Positions 8,669 to 17,250 of a DNA stretch of 64,000 nt are shown piece after piece. Both the position numbers and the translations under genes were made by a program. The stretch is from Bog-473 sp963711065 (GTDB taxonomy: Bacteria > Actinomycetota > Acidimicrobiia > Acidimicrobiales > RAAP-2). The stretch is from positions 186,001-250,000 of the forward strand of contig CAVQCO010000009.1 in NCBI GenBank assembly GCA_963711065.1. Reading direction: 5' to 3'. The notes under the pieces were generated by a model. That model was given only the letters and a program-made list of their open reading frames with translations, was not told where the DNA came from and searched no databases. The first letter of the stretch is position 1; every line of letters begins with the position of its first letter.

Positions 8669-8779
8669 GATGTCCCCAAGGCGCGCCAGCTGCTGGAGAG
8701 GGCACTCAGGGTCACAACAGACTACGGGTACGGCGGTGTGGCGCGTCGTGCTGCCGCGGCGCTCAGCGCCGTGGGATGA
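8669..8779 (+). pseudogene. Relic of the C-terminus of a cyclase/ATPase-type regulator
   Basis: The last 36 codons of this frame read as a helical stretch with RQLLERALRVTTDYGYGGV then ARRAAAALSAVG. They resemble the C-terminus of the large regulator at 17251-20532, which has ARHFAQTAAAIAAEYGCGGL then SKRAAAFLDAI. There is no upstream coding sequence of that family here: the preceding bases belong to the MFS gene end and junk. I read it as the surviving tail of a deleted paralogue. Confidence 0.5.
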
Positions 8780-8944
8780 GCAGATCACGCCGTCCTCCCG
8801 CTCTGTGCCTATTGCGGCGGTATAGTCCGAACCCGCGTGGAGAGCGTTCCGAAGGCCCGCTGACGATCCGCCACGTCGGACGAAGCCCAGGGTCGGCGGT
8901 GCTCGCAAGGTGAGCCGTCATTCTCAGTCACTCGCGAGGGGATC

Positions 8945-10291
8945 ATGACAAACACGGCAGCGGCACCGCAGTCCCCGGCACCCGCCGATCCCACCAAGCT
9001 CCTCAAGTCCCGGAGCTACCTGGCGCTCCTGGTGCTCGGAGCCGTCATCGGCGTCCCGGTGGCGACCGTCGCGTACTTCTTCCTGGACGCAGTCGGCAGA
9101 GTGCAGACGGCGATCTTCAGCGACCTCCCGGGCGACCTTGGGTTCCACGGAGAGCCACTGTGGTGGCCACTTCCCTGGGTCACGCTGAGCGGGCTCCTGG
9201 TGGCCCTGGCCATCCGTTACCTCCCGGGGACAGGCGGCCATGAGCCGTCGGAGGGGTTCAAGGCCGGCGGGCCGGTCGCGCCGATCGACCTCTTCGGCAT
9301 CATCCTGGCGGCCTTCGCGACGCTCAGCCTCGGTGTGGTGCTTGGCCCCGAGGCACCCTTGATCGCCATCGGGAGCGGGCTGGGCGTGCTGGCCGTGCAC
9401 CTCGTCAAGCGCGATGCGCCCGCCATGGCCGCCGTGGTCATCGGAGGTGCAGGGAGCTTCGCCGCCATCGCCACACTGCTCGGCTCCCCCCTGGTCGGTG
9501 CGTTCCTCCTCATGGAGGTCATCGGGCTCGGGGGACCGACCATGGAGATGGTGCTGTTGCCGGGGCTGCTCGCAGCCGGCGTGGGTTCACTGATCTTCGT
9601 CGGCCTGAACGACTTGACCGGATTCGGGAGCTTCTCGCTGACCATCTCCCACATTCCCCACGTCGGGTCACCCACAGGCGCGGAGTTCCTCTGGGCCATC
9701 GGCATCGGCCTCGCCGCGGCGGTGCTCGCGACGAATATCTTCCGGGTCGCACGGATCGTCCGGCGGATCGTCGAGCCACGAAGAGTGATGCTCACACCGC
9801 TGGTCGGTCTGGCGGTGGGAGGACTGGCGGTCGCCTTCGCAGCGGCCACTGGGCGAAGCTCCTCAGATGTGCTCTTCTCCGGGCAGTCAGAGCTGCCGAC
9901 GCTTGTCCAACAGGCTGCGGGCTGGACGGCCGGCGCGTTGGTCCTTCTCCTGGCCTGCAAGTCCGTGGCCTACGCGATCTCGCTGAGTAGTTTCCGCGGT
10001 GGCCCCATCTTCCCGGCCATGTTCATAGGTGCAGCAGGTGGCATCGCCCTCTCGCACCTTCCCGGTCTGCCCATGATCGCGGGCGCCGCACTCGGCGTCG
10101 GGGCCATGACGGCAGGAGCGCTCAAGTTGCCGATGACGGCGGTGCTGCTGCCGAGCCTGCTCTTCATCTCCGACGCACTCGCGCTGATGCCGGTGGTGAT
10201 CGTGGCCGTCGTCGTCGCCTATGTCACCGCGGTCTGGATCAGTCCGAGTCCGTCGCCGACGCCTGCTCCGGCTGAGCCTGCTCCCTCCTGA
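8945..10291 (+). CDS. ClC-type voltage-gated chloride channel / H+ antiporter family protein
   Basis: A 448-aa membrane protein of the ClC family with about ten hydrophobic helices. The first filter motif, normally GREGP, is GPEAP with Glu136 in the gating position. The third filter motif GGPIFPAMFIGA matches the GGxFxPxxxIG signature. Retention of the gating Glu is consistent with gated or exchange transport. The bulk of the helix-N/filter region is present and the C-terminus is a short Pro-rich tail without CBS domains. ATG 8945 is the first Met before similarity. Physiological role (chloride homeostasis or acid response) is inference. Confidence 0.87.
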   Translation: MTNTAAAPQSPAPADPTKLLKSRSYLALLVLGAVIGVPVATVAYFFLDAVGRVQTAIFSDLPGDLGFHGEPLWWPLPWVTLSGLLVALAIRYLPGTGGHEPSEGFKAGGPVAPIDLFGIILAAFATLSLGVVLGPEAPLIAIGSGLGVLAVHLVKRDAPAMAAVVIGGAGSFAAIATLLGSPLVGAFLLMEVIGLGGPTMEMVLLPGLLAAGVGSLIFVGLNDLTGFGSFSLTISHIPHVGSPTGAEFLWAIGIGLAAAVLATNIFRVARIVRRIVEPRRVMLTPLVGLAVGGLAVAFAAATGRSSSDVLFSGQSELPTLVQQAAGWTAGALVLLLACKSVAYAISLSSFRGGPIFPAMFIGAAGGIALSHLPGLPMIAGAALGVGAMTAGALKLPMTAVLLPSLLFISDALALMPVVIVAVVVAYVTAVWISPSPSPTPAPAEPAPS

Positions 10292-10385
10292 TGCTTGCTG
10301 GGCAGCAGCCGATCGACGATAACCCAGAAGCGTCACGGGCTTCACGGCACCCTTCGGAACGCCTACGGCGCTGCGGCTCGTCTGC

Positions 10386-11772
10386 TCATCCTCGAGGTTT
10401 GATCACCGAAGAACTCGCGTACTCGGTGGCGTAGCCCTGAGTGTTGAGGGTTGCACCGATGACGGTGCCCGAGTTCGGGACGATGTACTTCGACGAGCAG
10501 TCGAAGGAGCCGAGCTTCTTCGGATACGCCTGCACCCACTTGGTGTAGTCGAGCTTCATCAGAAGGCCACAGGACGGCGGCAGGTTCTTCGCTGGATCAG
10601 AAGGCGCATTCAATCCGCCACCCGTCCAGTTCGTGACTTTGGCCGAAATTGTCGATCATGCACTGGCGGGTGAGGTCGGATCCGCATGCCTTGGCTGCGG
10701 TCGCCCACAAGAGAAACGAGGAGGCGGATTGCTCCCCGAGCGAGGAGGTGACGCCGCCGTTCTGCTTCACGATGGAGAGGTACTGGGCGACCGCCGGAAC
10801 GACCTTGGCCGCCTCGAGGGGCTCGAATTCCTCTTGAACGTAGAGGTTGTTGCCAAGCCCGGCCGTGTTCCACTGCGCGAAGCCCTCCGTGTACGTGCCG
10901 GGGTCCGCCAACCAGATGGGGTGATAGTTGATCTGGCTCACCGACTCGAGCGCGCCGTAGAGCGTCGGTCCGGGTACAGCGCCGTAATAGATAACCTTCG
11001 CTCCACAGGCTTGCAGCTTCTGCACGAACGGCGTGTAGTTGGGTTCACCGTTGTAGTCGATCTCGACGGAACAATTGGGGATGAACTTCCAACCTGCTTC
11101 GCCGTAGGCCTGCACGGCCTTGGCGGTCGCCTGCTGCTCGGTGGAGAGGGTGGAGTTGTACACCCCCACGTGCCCAAGCTTCTTGCCGAAGAGGTTCTCC
11201 GCCTCGTAGCCCATTGGAACCGTCAGGTAATTGTCCGGGTTCGGCAGAGCCTGGTACTTCTCATAGGCGTTCGCCACGACGGGGGAGACGGTGAAGCCCG
11301 CAACGGCAGCCAGGTTGCATCCGAGACGGGTCTGTTCCGCAAGGCCATCGAGCGCGAAGCCCTCGCCCACCAGCATGAAGTCCTTCGCACAGGCCTGGTT
11401 CATCACGCTCCCGACGTTGGTGACCGCGGCGTCGTAGTAGTCCCCGACGACCTTGCGCCCTTCGATGCCGCCCTGCGCGTCGCACCAGGCGATCATGGCC
11501 TTGACCGCGTCACCCATCTCCTCGTCGAGGCCGGGGTCGCCGGAGAAGCCGCGATCGTCGCCGTACGCGATGGAGATGGTGGAGTCGGTGACTCCCCGGT
11601 CGGTGGACCCCGTGGCGTTCCCCTTACCGCAGGGCGAGGCGAGGGTGCCGAACTTCACGCCTCCGGAGGAGGACGACGCGCCGGCGGGGGACGGTGCGAC
11701 AAGCGTCGAGGTCAGCAATGCCCCCAGCAAGAACGCCGACCCCGCCGCACGCATCCTTCGGACCCTTGTCAT
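10386..11772 (-). pseudogene. Branched-chain-type ABC substrate-binding protein, frameshifted near its C-terminus
   Basis: The ATG at 11772 starts a secreted protein with a Sec signal (about 30 residues, ending SPAGASS) followed by a type I periplasmic-binding fold like the Leu/Ile/Val-binding family, with DSTISIAYGDDRGFSG near the mature start. The frame runs to ...HELDGWRIECAF and stops at about 10597. The neighbouring frame continues from NWTGGGLNAPSDPAKN to the stop at 10386, giving the C-terminus expected of the family (NLPPSCGLLMKLDYTKWV). The two join by a one-base shift near 10636. About 460 aa would result if repaired. No permease or ATPase genes adjoin it. A sequencing error is possible instead of a true lesion. 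Confidence 0.75.
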
Positions 11773-11886
11773 TGCACACCACCCCAGTCTGGGAAATGAG
11801 CGGCGCGGGCCGCTGGTCGTTGCGACGGGCAGTACTCGTGCATGGCTGTTCCCCCGGTCCCCCGGTCCCCCGTCCGGTCGGTTAGA

Positions 11887-11901
11887 TTGCCAAGTGTAAG
11901 A
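11887..11901 (+). promoter_or_regulatory. Candidate operator, copy 1
   Basis: TTGCCAAGTGTAAGA sits between the probable -35 and -10 boxes of the leftward substrate-binding protein promoter. It differs at two positions from the sequence at 12087-12101. Binding there would block transcription; the nearby TetR protein is the obvious candidate, by position only. Confidence 0.35.
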
Positions 11902-12086
11902 ACGATTGTCAATCACTTCGGCCCGGTCTTCACGGACGATGGGCATTCGTCGACCCGCAAGGCACTGGCCTGGTGGAAAGGGCCCGATCCTGACGAGCAA
12001 CAAGGTCGCATACAAGTCACCCCTACGTTTGCGGAATGGACGGAGGTCCCACAGACGGTGGAGTCCGAACCTCACCGAGCCTGAAG

Positions 12087-12101
12087 TTGCCACGTGTAAG
12101 G
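12087..12101 (+). promoter_or_regulatory. Candidate operator, copy 2
   Basis: TTGCCACGTGTAAGG, exactly 200 bp from copy 1 and 127 bp before the TetR start, matches copy 1 at 13 of 15 positions. It could mediate autoregulation of the TetR gene. Confidence 0.35.
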
Positions 12102-12126
12102 TTTTTGGGTGAGCCGTGAACCGGGG

Positions 12127-12231
12127 GTGGAAGCCGTGCGAGTGCTGGCAAGGGGTGGGACCGGTTTCGTGGGTCCCCCTGCCGTCGGAGACGCACGCAG
12201 CATCGGGAGGCTCCAGGAGCCGAATCCGTGA
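12127..12231 (+). pseudogene. Possible N-terminal relic of an NAD-dependent epimerase, ahead of the TetR gene
   Basis: A 34-codon ORF from GTG 12127 reads VRVLARGGTGFVGPPAV near its start, which resembles the dinucleotide-binding start of extended SDRs (RVLVTGGTGFVG). Its stop overlaps the TetR start as GTGA. It may be a truncated gene, or a short coupled leader ORF with a chance match. Confidence 0.3.
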
Positions 12232-12842
12232 GCGCTCCGAATCCACAGGTGAGCCCTCGCCAGTGGTTGTCGGAGCGTCAGACCACGACGGTCAACGCGC
12301 TTCTCGATGCAGGCCTCGCGGAGGTCCGTGACCACGGGTACGAGACGGTCACCCTCCGCGGCGTCGCCAAGCGGGCCGGCCTGACGCACACCACCGCGTA
12401 CAGCTACTTCACGTCGAAGGAGCACCTGGTCTCCGAGATCTACTGGCGCCAGCTACAGACCCTCGCGCCAGCCCGGGCGGGTGAAGGAGCTTCACTCGTG
12501 GACCGGGTGCGCACCGCCTTTGAAGCGCCGACGATGGCGCTCGCTGCGGAGCCGGAGCTGGCCGGAGGGGTGCTCGTCGCCATCCTGGGTGACGATCCCG
12601 ACATCCGGCGAATCCGTGAGCAGGCTGGTCAGGAGCTCGTGCACCGGGTGGTGACCGCGTTGGCTCCGGTCCAGGACGCCGAGCTGGTCGAGACGCTGCT
12701 CATCGCGTACAGCGGGGCGATGATCGTCGTTGGGACCGGCAGCAGGGACTACGGAGGTGTGCTGCGGCGCTTGGAGACCTTTGCCAGGCAGATCGATCCG
12801 ACAGGGGCCTGGACGGCGCCGCCGACGCCGGCGGTGCCGTGA
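12228..12842 (+). CDS. TetR family transcriptional regulator
   Basis: A 204-aa repressor. The helix-turn-helix is at about residues 25-70, with TLRGVAKRAGLTHTTAYSYF then TSKEHLVSEIYWR. The C-terminal half is the ligand/dimer domain, ending in a Pro-rich tail. It is similar to the second TetR of the window at 51643 in the recognition helix and in the SERQ start of the domain. The GTG at 12228 is coupled to a short upstream ORF. It is followed after 40 bp by a gene of unknown function on the same strand, which it may control. Ligand unknown. Confidence 0.88.
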   Translation: MSAPNPQVSPRQWLSERQTTTVNALLDAGLAEVRDHGYETVTLRGVAKRAGLTHTTAYSYFTSKEHLVSEIYWRQLQTLAPARAGEGASLVDRVRTAFEAPTMALAAEPELAGGVLVAILGDDPDIRRIREQAGQELVHRVVTALAPVQDAELVETLLIAYSGAMIVVGTGSRDYGGVLRRLETFARQIDPTGAWTAPPTPAVP

Positions 12843-12882
12843 CACAGGCTGACCGGGTCAGCGGGTAGTTAGGGGGGCACCT

Positions 12883-14118
12883 ATGCACGAGGGATCGTCC
12901 TCGCAAGGGACCAGGGGCCCACGATCGATTGCCGATCTCTCCCACGATGAGTTGGGCACCCTGGCCCGCGAGCATCTGCTCGCGGGCCACCTCATCGACC
13001 GGGCCGGAATGCCGTTGGTGACTGCGATGGGTCTCGACGTGATGACCGAAGTCGCCATCGATGAGTGGATGGGTGCCAGCCCGATCTACACCAGGCGCAT
13101 GCAGCGCCTCCTCGGTTTCGAGGGCGAGACCGTCGAGGTCGCCCTCAAGGGGATGCAGCTCGACATCGGGGCGCCACCCGAATTCATGGACTTCCGCATG
13201 GCGGTCCAAGACGACCACCACGGCACCTTTCACCTCGACCACTGCGGAGCACTCATGGACGTCGAACCCCTCGGGGACGAATTCGTCGTCGCGATGTGCC
13301 ACCACATCGAGGACCCCACTTTCGACGCGACGGGATGGGCGACCAACCCGAAGCTGCGGATGCGGCCCGTTCACCGGCCACCACGCAACCCGTCCGATCG
13401 GACCCCGCACTGCGCATGGACCGTCACCATCGACCCCGAGGAACCGGACACCCCGACCCCGCTGCGGTCGCTCGAGATCGGTCGGACGAACGCCGCCGAG
13501 CTCCCGGTTGCGGCCATCGAAGGCCCGAGCATGGACGGGTACGCCGACTACGCCCGTCCACTCGACCCCGACCTGCGCCTGTCGGAGTTCTCCACTCCGG
13601 TCCTCAGAGCCCTCATCGACGAGGTGACGCTCCAAGGCCACCTGCTCGTGCTGTCCTTCGCCTCGGCGGTGGCCGAACGCTGTGACGAAGACACGACCCG
13701 GAAGACCGTGGCCCAGCAGTTCACCGGCGTCGCAGGCGTCGCAGCGGAGCGCCTCGCCCGTGCCTTCGACCTCGGCGACTCGGCGGCCGATGTTGCCACC
13801 GTGTTCGCACTGCATCCAGCGTTCCACCCGCGAACCTACGTCGACTGGAGCGTGGGGCTCCACGACGATGTGGTGCACCTCGCCCTCGGCGACGGCCCGG
13901 CCCGGACCGAGCGCTTCGAGTCTTGGATCGGCGTCCTGGCGGCGGGACACGATCGGGCGCTGCGAGCCATCGCCATGGGCGTCGACCCCCATTGGACCGT
14001 CGAACCCGACGGGGAGCACAAGTGGGTGGCCCACCGTTCCGACGCTCCGGGCACCGAGTTCGACGAGGTGACCCTGACCAAATTCTCGACCGGTGTCGCG
14101 TTCGGGTTCAAGCGATAA
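12883..14118 (+). CDS. Protein of unknown function, 411 aa
   Basis: I do not recognise this family with confidence. It is soluble, has no signal peptide, and begins with a helical region (SIADLSHDELGTLAREHLLA). The centre contains an unusually His/Cys-rich stretch around residues 110-150, with DDHHGTFHLDHCGALMD followed by MCHHIEDPTFDATGW, which looks like a metal-binding or catalytic site. The last 150 residues look like an all-helical plus mixed domain ending FSTGVAFGFKR. Codon use and composition match neighbours, so it is a real gene. Co-orientation with the TetR gene 40 bp upstream suggests one transcription unit. Confidence 0.7.
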   Translation: MHEGSSSQGTRGPRSIADLSHDELGTLAREHLLAGHLIDRAGMPLVTAMGLDVMTEVAIDEWMGASPIYTRRMQRLLGFEGETVEVALKGMQLDIGAPPEFMDFRMAVQDDHHGTFHLDHCGALMDVEPLGDEFVVAMCHHIEDPTFDATGWATNPKLRMRPVHRPPRNPSDRTPHCAWTVTIDPEEPDTPTPLRSLEIGRTNAAELPVAAIEGPSMDGYADYARPLDPDLRLSEFSTPVLRALIDEVTLQGHLLVLSFASAVAERCDEDTTRKTVAQQFTGVAGVAAERLARAFDLGDSAADVATVFALHPAFHPRTYVDWSVGLHDDVVHLALGDGPARTERFESWIGVLAAGHDRALRAIAMGVDPHWTVEPDGEHKWVAHRSDAPGTEFDEVTLTKFSTGVAFGFKR

Positions 14119-14291
14119 GGCCCGTTGCGCGAATGACGACAGAACGACAGGAGTGCTAGAGGGTCGGAACCCAATGAAGCTCTCGGCGAAGGCAACACCC
14201 GCGGTCGCACCCTGACCGCGCGCACCGAGGTTGGCCTCATCGGCCGGCCGCGTGTCGAGAGCATGCTGCGCGCCGCCTTGACCATTCCGCG

Positions 14292-16727
14292 TCACAGGTA
14301 CTCCCGGCGACGCATCCACACGAGGGTGAACCAGCCCAGGATGGGCGGGAGGTAGGCCGTGAACGTCCGCTGGACGAAGACGGCGGCCGTCGCCTGGTTC
14401 TTCGAGATCCCCGCTGCCGTCAGGGCCAAGATGAGGCCCGCCTCTGCGACCCCCATGCCGCCTCCGGCCGGTGAAGCCGATGCCAGGACGCCTGCCATCG
14501 TCGCCGCGATGACCAAGGCCGCGACGGAAAGCTGGGTCCCAAAGGCGTGCAATGCCGTCCCGAGAGCGAGGATGACGAGCAGTTGCGCCACAATCTGGCC
14601 CCCAAAGAGCTGAACGATCTTGATCGGTTGCGTCGCCAGAACCTTGAAGTTCTCGGCGATCGTGGCGAGCTTCGGGCGCAGCTTCTCCTTGACGTGCCGG
14701 CGCCAACGCGGAACGGCGAATATGGCCGTCAGGACGAGACCGATGACGATCACGAGAGCCAACAGCCGTAGAGAACTTTCGCGTGGCTCCCCTGGTGCAG
14801 GCTGTGACCGAAGTGAAAGGAGCTCCAGGCGATCGGGAGAGCGATCAGGAAGAGGGCCAGCTTGATCAGCAGGCTGGACAGGCTCAACAATGCACCGGAC
14901 GTGACGGCGGTGGTCGTGTCGAACCCCTGCTGTTGGTAGAACCTCACCTGCGTGGCCAGCACGGCCGCGTTTCCACCGGCCAGTGTCGTAAACGAGTTCG
15001 CGAGTTCCAAACCCAGGACGCGGCCCATCGGGAGCGGATCCGGAACGCTGCCGCGGTTCGAAGTCGCGCCGCCGAGGTACGCGGTAGCGCAGAGGAGCGC
15101 CGTGGCGACGACCCAACCCCATTGTGCGCTCTTGATCGTGCTGATCGAATGCGAAGCGTTGATCAGGACCAGGATCAGCGCCCAACCTCCGACCAGAGAT
15201 CCCAACGCGACCAGGACCTGGTTCCAGCTCAACCGTCTCGGCTCGATGAGCTCGGGGACCTCCAGGCCGGCCAGCTGCGCCGTGTCCGATCGCAGTTCGT
15301 CGAGCAGCTGCTTCTTGCCCTTCAACGCGACGGTGATGGCCGGGTCGAGACCGGCTCGGCGGAGATGGCTCATCGCACCTGGCAACAGGTCGGTGGGCAC
15401 GACCCGTACGACCGACTGCGCGGCGCGCTCGGGCCCGGCCACGAGCGCCGCCGAAGCCATGGCGCCGGCGAGGTCCTGGTCCAGCAGGAAGTCCGTGGCA
15501 TTCGAAATGCCGCTGCGAAAGTCCACCATGGTCGCCGCATCGCGCCCCTCGTCGCCGAGGAGGGTGTGCGGACTGATGGCGCCGTGGGAAATTCGCGCCG
15601 ACCTGAGCTCGAGCAATTGGGCGAAGAGGTCGTCGAGGATCTGATCGGAGACCGAGTCCGGGCCGAGCTCGTCGAACGGAGTTCCCGACACGGAGCGAGC
15701 GATCAAGGCGGCGTCGTGGCTCGGCCCGATCTCAGACGCGCTGATCACTTCTGGGACCCGGGCACCCGACCGCGCCGCGAGCTGCGTGACCGATGACTCG
15801 TGCTCAACCTGTTGGATCCGAGTCAGACTGACAGCCGGTCCGGAGTTCCGATACATGATGAGCCTGTACAGCTTGCTGAGGAACTGGGCGTCGGCAGCAT
15901 CCCGGCCGTAGAACGACACGACCAAGGACTCCCCCGAGTTCGTGACGACGGAGTAGTGCGCGGCACCCCAGGTCTGATACCTGGTCGGCTGTACCGAAAC
16001 CGCGTCAATCCCGACGGTCGCGAGCGCCACGCGCAGCTCCTCACCGGAGGGCAACCCGAGCGGCGAGCCCCAGCCGAGGTGGATGGCAGCGGTTACGCCC
16101 CAGCCGATCGCCATGCTGCCGAGGACGTTGGCAGGAAGGCCATGACCCGCCACGACGGTCGCGAGAACGGTGAGAATGACGATGAGCTCGATGAGGCGTT
16201 GGACGGTCCGCGACAGGTAAGGAAGCCCTGCCGTGGCGACGCTGAGCGCCCAAAGCCACGTGCAAGACGGGGAAGCTCAACACGTAGCCGTAGAACTCGA
16301 CGCTGCGAGGTCGCCCACCACTCGCCCCGAGCGCGACGACAAGAATTCCGCTGACGACAAGTGTCCCCACGGCCGAGGCGGCAAGATCCCGGACCACCAT
16401 CCAGCGCTTGGCCAGGCTGGCAATCACAAGGAGGAACGCAATCGTTCCGAACGATCCGCCGATCCAAACGAGAGTCACCAGCCAGCGGATGCCGTAAGGA
16501 GGTGGACTGAGGACATGCGCGATCACGTCTTCGGGGTGCGAGTTGGATCGCAGGACCAGGACCGCACAGAGCACCGCCAAGGAGGCGAGGATCAGCCGAA
16601 CGCCGTCGGACCCACGCCGCCGCCGCCGGCCGTCACCGATGGGTGCGAAGAATATGGCCCGTCCCGCCACGCGAGCCGATTCGGCTGCCGAGGGGGACTC
16701 GCTGCGAGCGTGGATCTCTGTGGCCAC
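14292..16727 (-). pseudogene. Flippase-like (YbhN/MprF membrane domain) protein with kinase-like middle, broken by two frameshifts
   Basis: Three overlapping frames make one protein of about 810 aa. From ATG 16727 comes a membrane region up to YGYVLSFPVLHVAL. Near 16255 the frame shifts to WLWALSVATAG and runs through a soluble kinase/APH-like domain, with SHGAISPHTLL and TMVDFRSG where active kinases have HGDxxxxN and DFG. Membrane helices follow, and near 14770 the frame shifts again to LRLLALVIVIGLV and the C-terminal helices of the lysylphosphatidylglycerol synthase/UPF0104 type, with ASPAGGGMGVAEAGL. The kinase Asp is replaced by Ala, so that domain would be inactive even if intact. Two shifts in one gene favour real decay, but assembly error cannot be excluded. 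Confidence 0.75.
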
Positions 16728-16945
16728 TGCGGTCTCTCGTACTGCGAATGGCCACCGACGTCAATCGCGACCGCTCAAGGCGTGTCGCCGAATGGACACG
16801 TCCACGACAGCGACCGGGGGCTCCCCTTCAGATCACGGGCGCGGTCCGATGTGCCCAAGGCACGGTCCGGAAACCCACGCCCATGAGCCAGCCGGCGCCT
16901 ATGGCCTGAGTGTGGACAACAGCCCAGGTCGCACGGCGAAACTCC

Positions 16946-16987
16946 GCTGGAGAGGTGCCAGAGTGGCCGAATCGGACTCACTGCTAA
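16946..16987 (+). repeat. Left attachment site: orphan 5' half of tRNA-Ser
   Basis: This stretch matches 25439-25480 except at two bases. It ends in the anticodon loop (CTGCTAA) and is followed by unrelated sequence, so it cannot fold as a tRNA. Its D-arm bases fit a normal tRNA-Ser, which suggests it is the original chromosomal 5' half left behind by integration. Confidence 0.8.
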
Positions 16988-17090
16988 CCCGGGGTAGGCA
17001 GTCCACCCTGTCGGAGCCATTCTTCTGACACCGCTCTAACCTGGCGGCTCATCCAGACGATCCGTGGTGTCCAATCGATTCCGTCCGAGT

Positions 17091-17113
17091 TTATGGACAG
17101 GATTATGGACAAG
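17091..17113 (+). repeat. Left arm-like integrase repeats
   Basis: TTATGGACAGG (17091-17101) and TTATGGACAAG (17103-17113) lie 104 bp inside the left attachment repeat. The same 11-mer occurs twice in tandem inside the right end. In a circularised element the two pairs would flank the core, as arm-type integrase sites do. Confidence 0.55.
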
Positions 17114-17250
17114 ATCTGACGAGCTTTCCCGATACGTGCAGCACCATGCTCGCGAGTGTTCACCTGCCCACAAAACGGCAACTGGGATACCCGATGCACA
17201 GGCTCCGGCGGCGTGTTATTCGGCCGCCTTCTGCTCGGTCGTGCGTCGCA

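Larger units (their letters stand above)
11773..12126. other. Divergent promoter region of the substrate-binding protein and TetR genes
   Basis: No supported gene lies here. On the minus strand TTGACA (complement of 11907-11912) and CAATCT (complement of 11884-11889) are 17 bp apart and could drive the substrate-binding protein gene. A 15-bp motif, TTGCCAAGTGTAAGA, lies between these boxes, and a close copy lies near 12087. Confidence 0.45.

Noticed and set aside
11842..12084. Small ORFs in the gap between the substrate-binding protein and TetR genes
   Set aside because: No ribosome-binding site, no similarity and overlap with the promoter elements.
16911..16920. A further arm site TGTGGACAAC just outside the left attachment repeat
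   Set aside because: It lies on the chromosomal side and matches the other repeats only partly; chance is likely.
16949..16987. A second tRNA-Ser gene
   Set aside because: Only the 5' half is present; no anticodon stem partner, variable arm, T-arm or acceptor 3' strand follows. It is the orphan attachment repeat.
17207..17228. Terminator of the large regulator gene
   Set aside because: A 6-bp GC stem (GGCGGC/GCCGCC) is present, but no T-run follows on the minus strand, so it is weak evidence.
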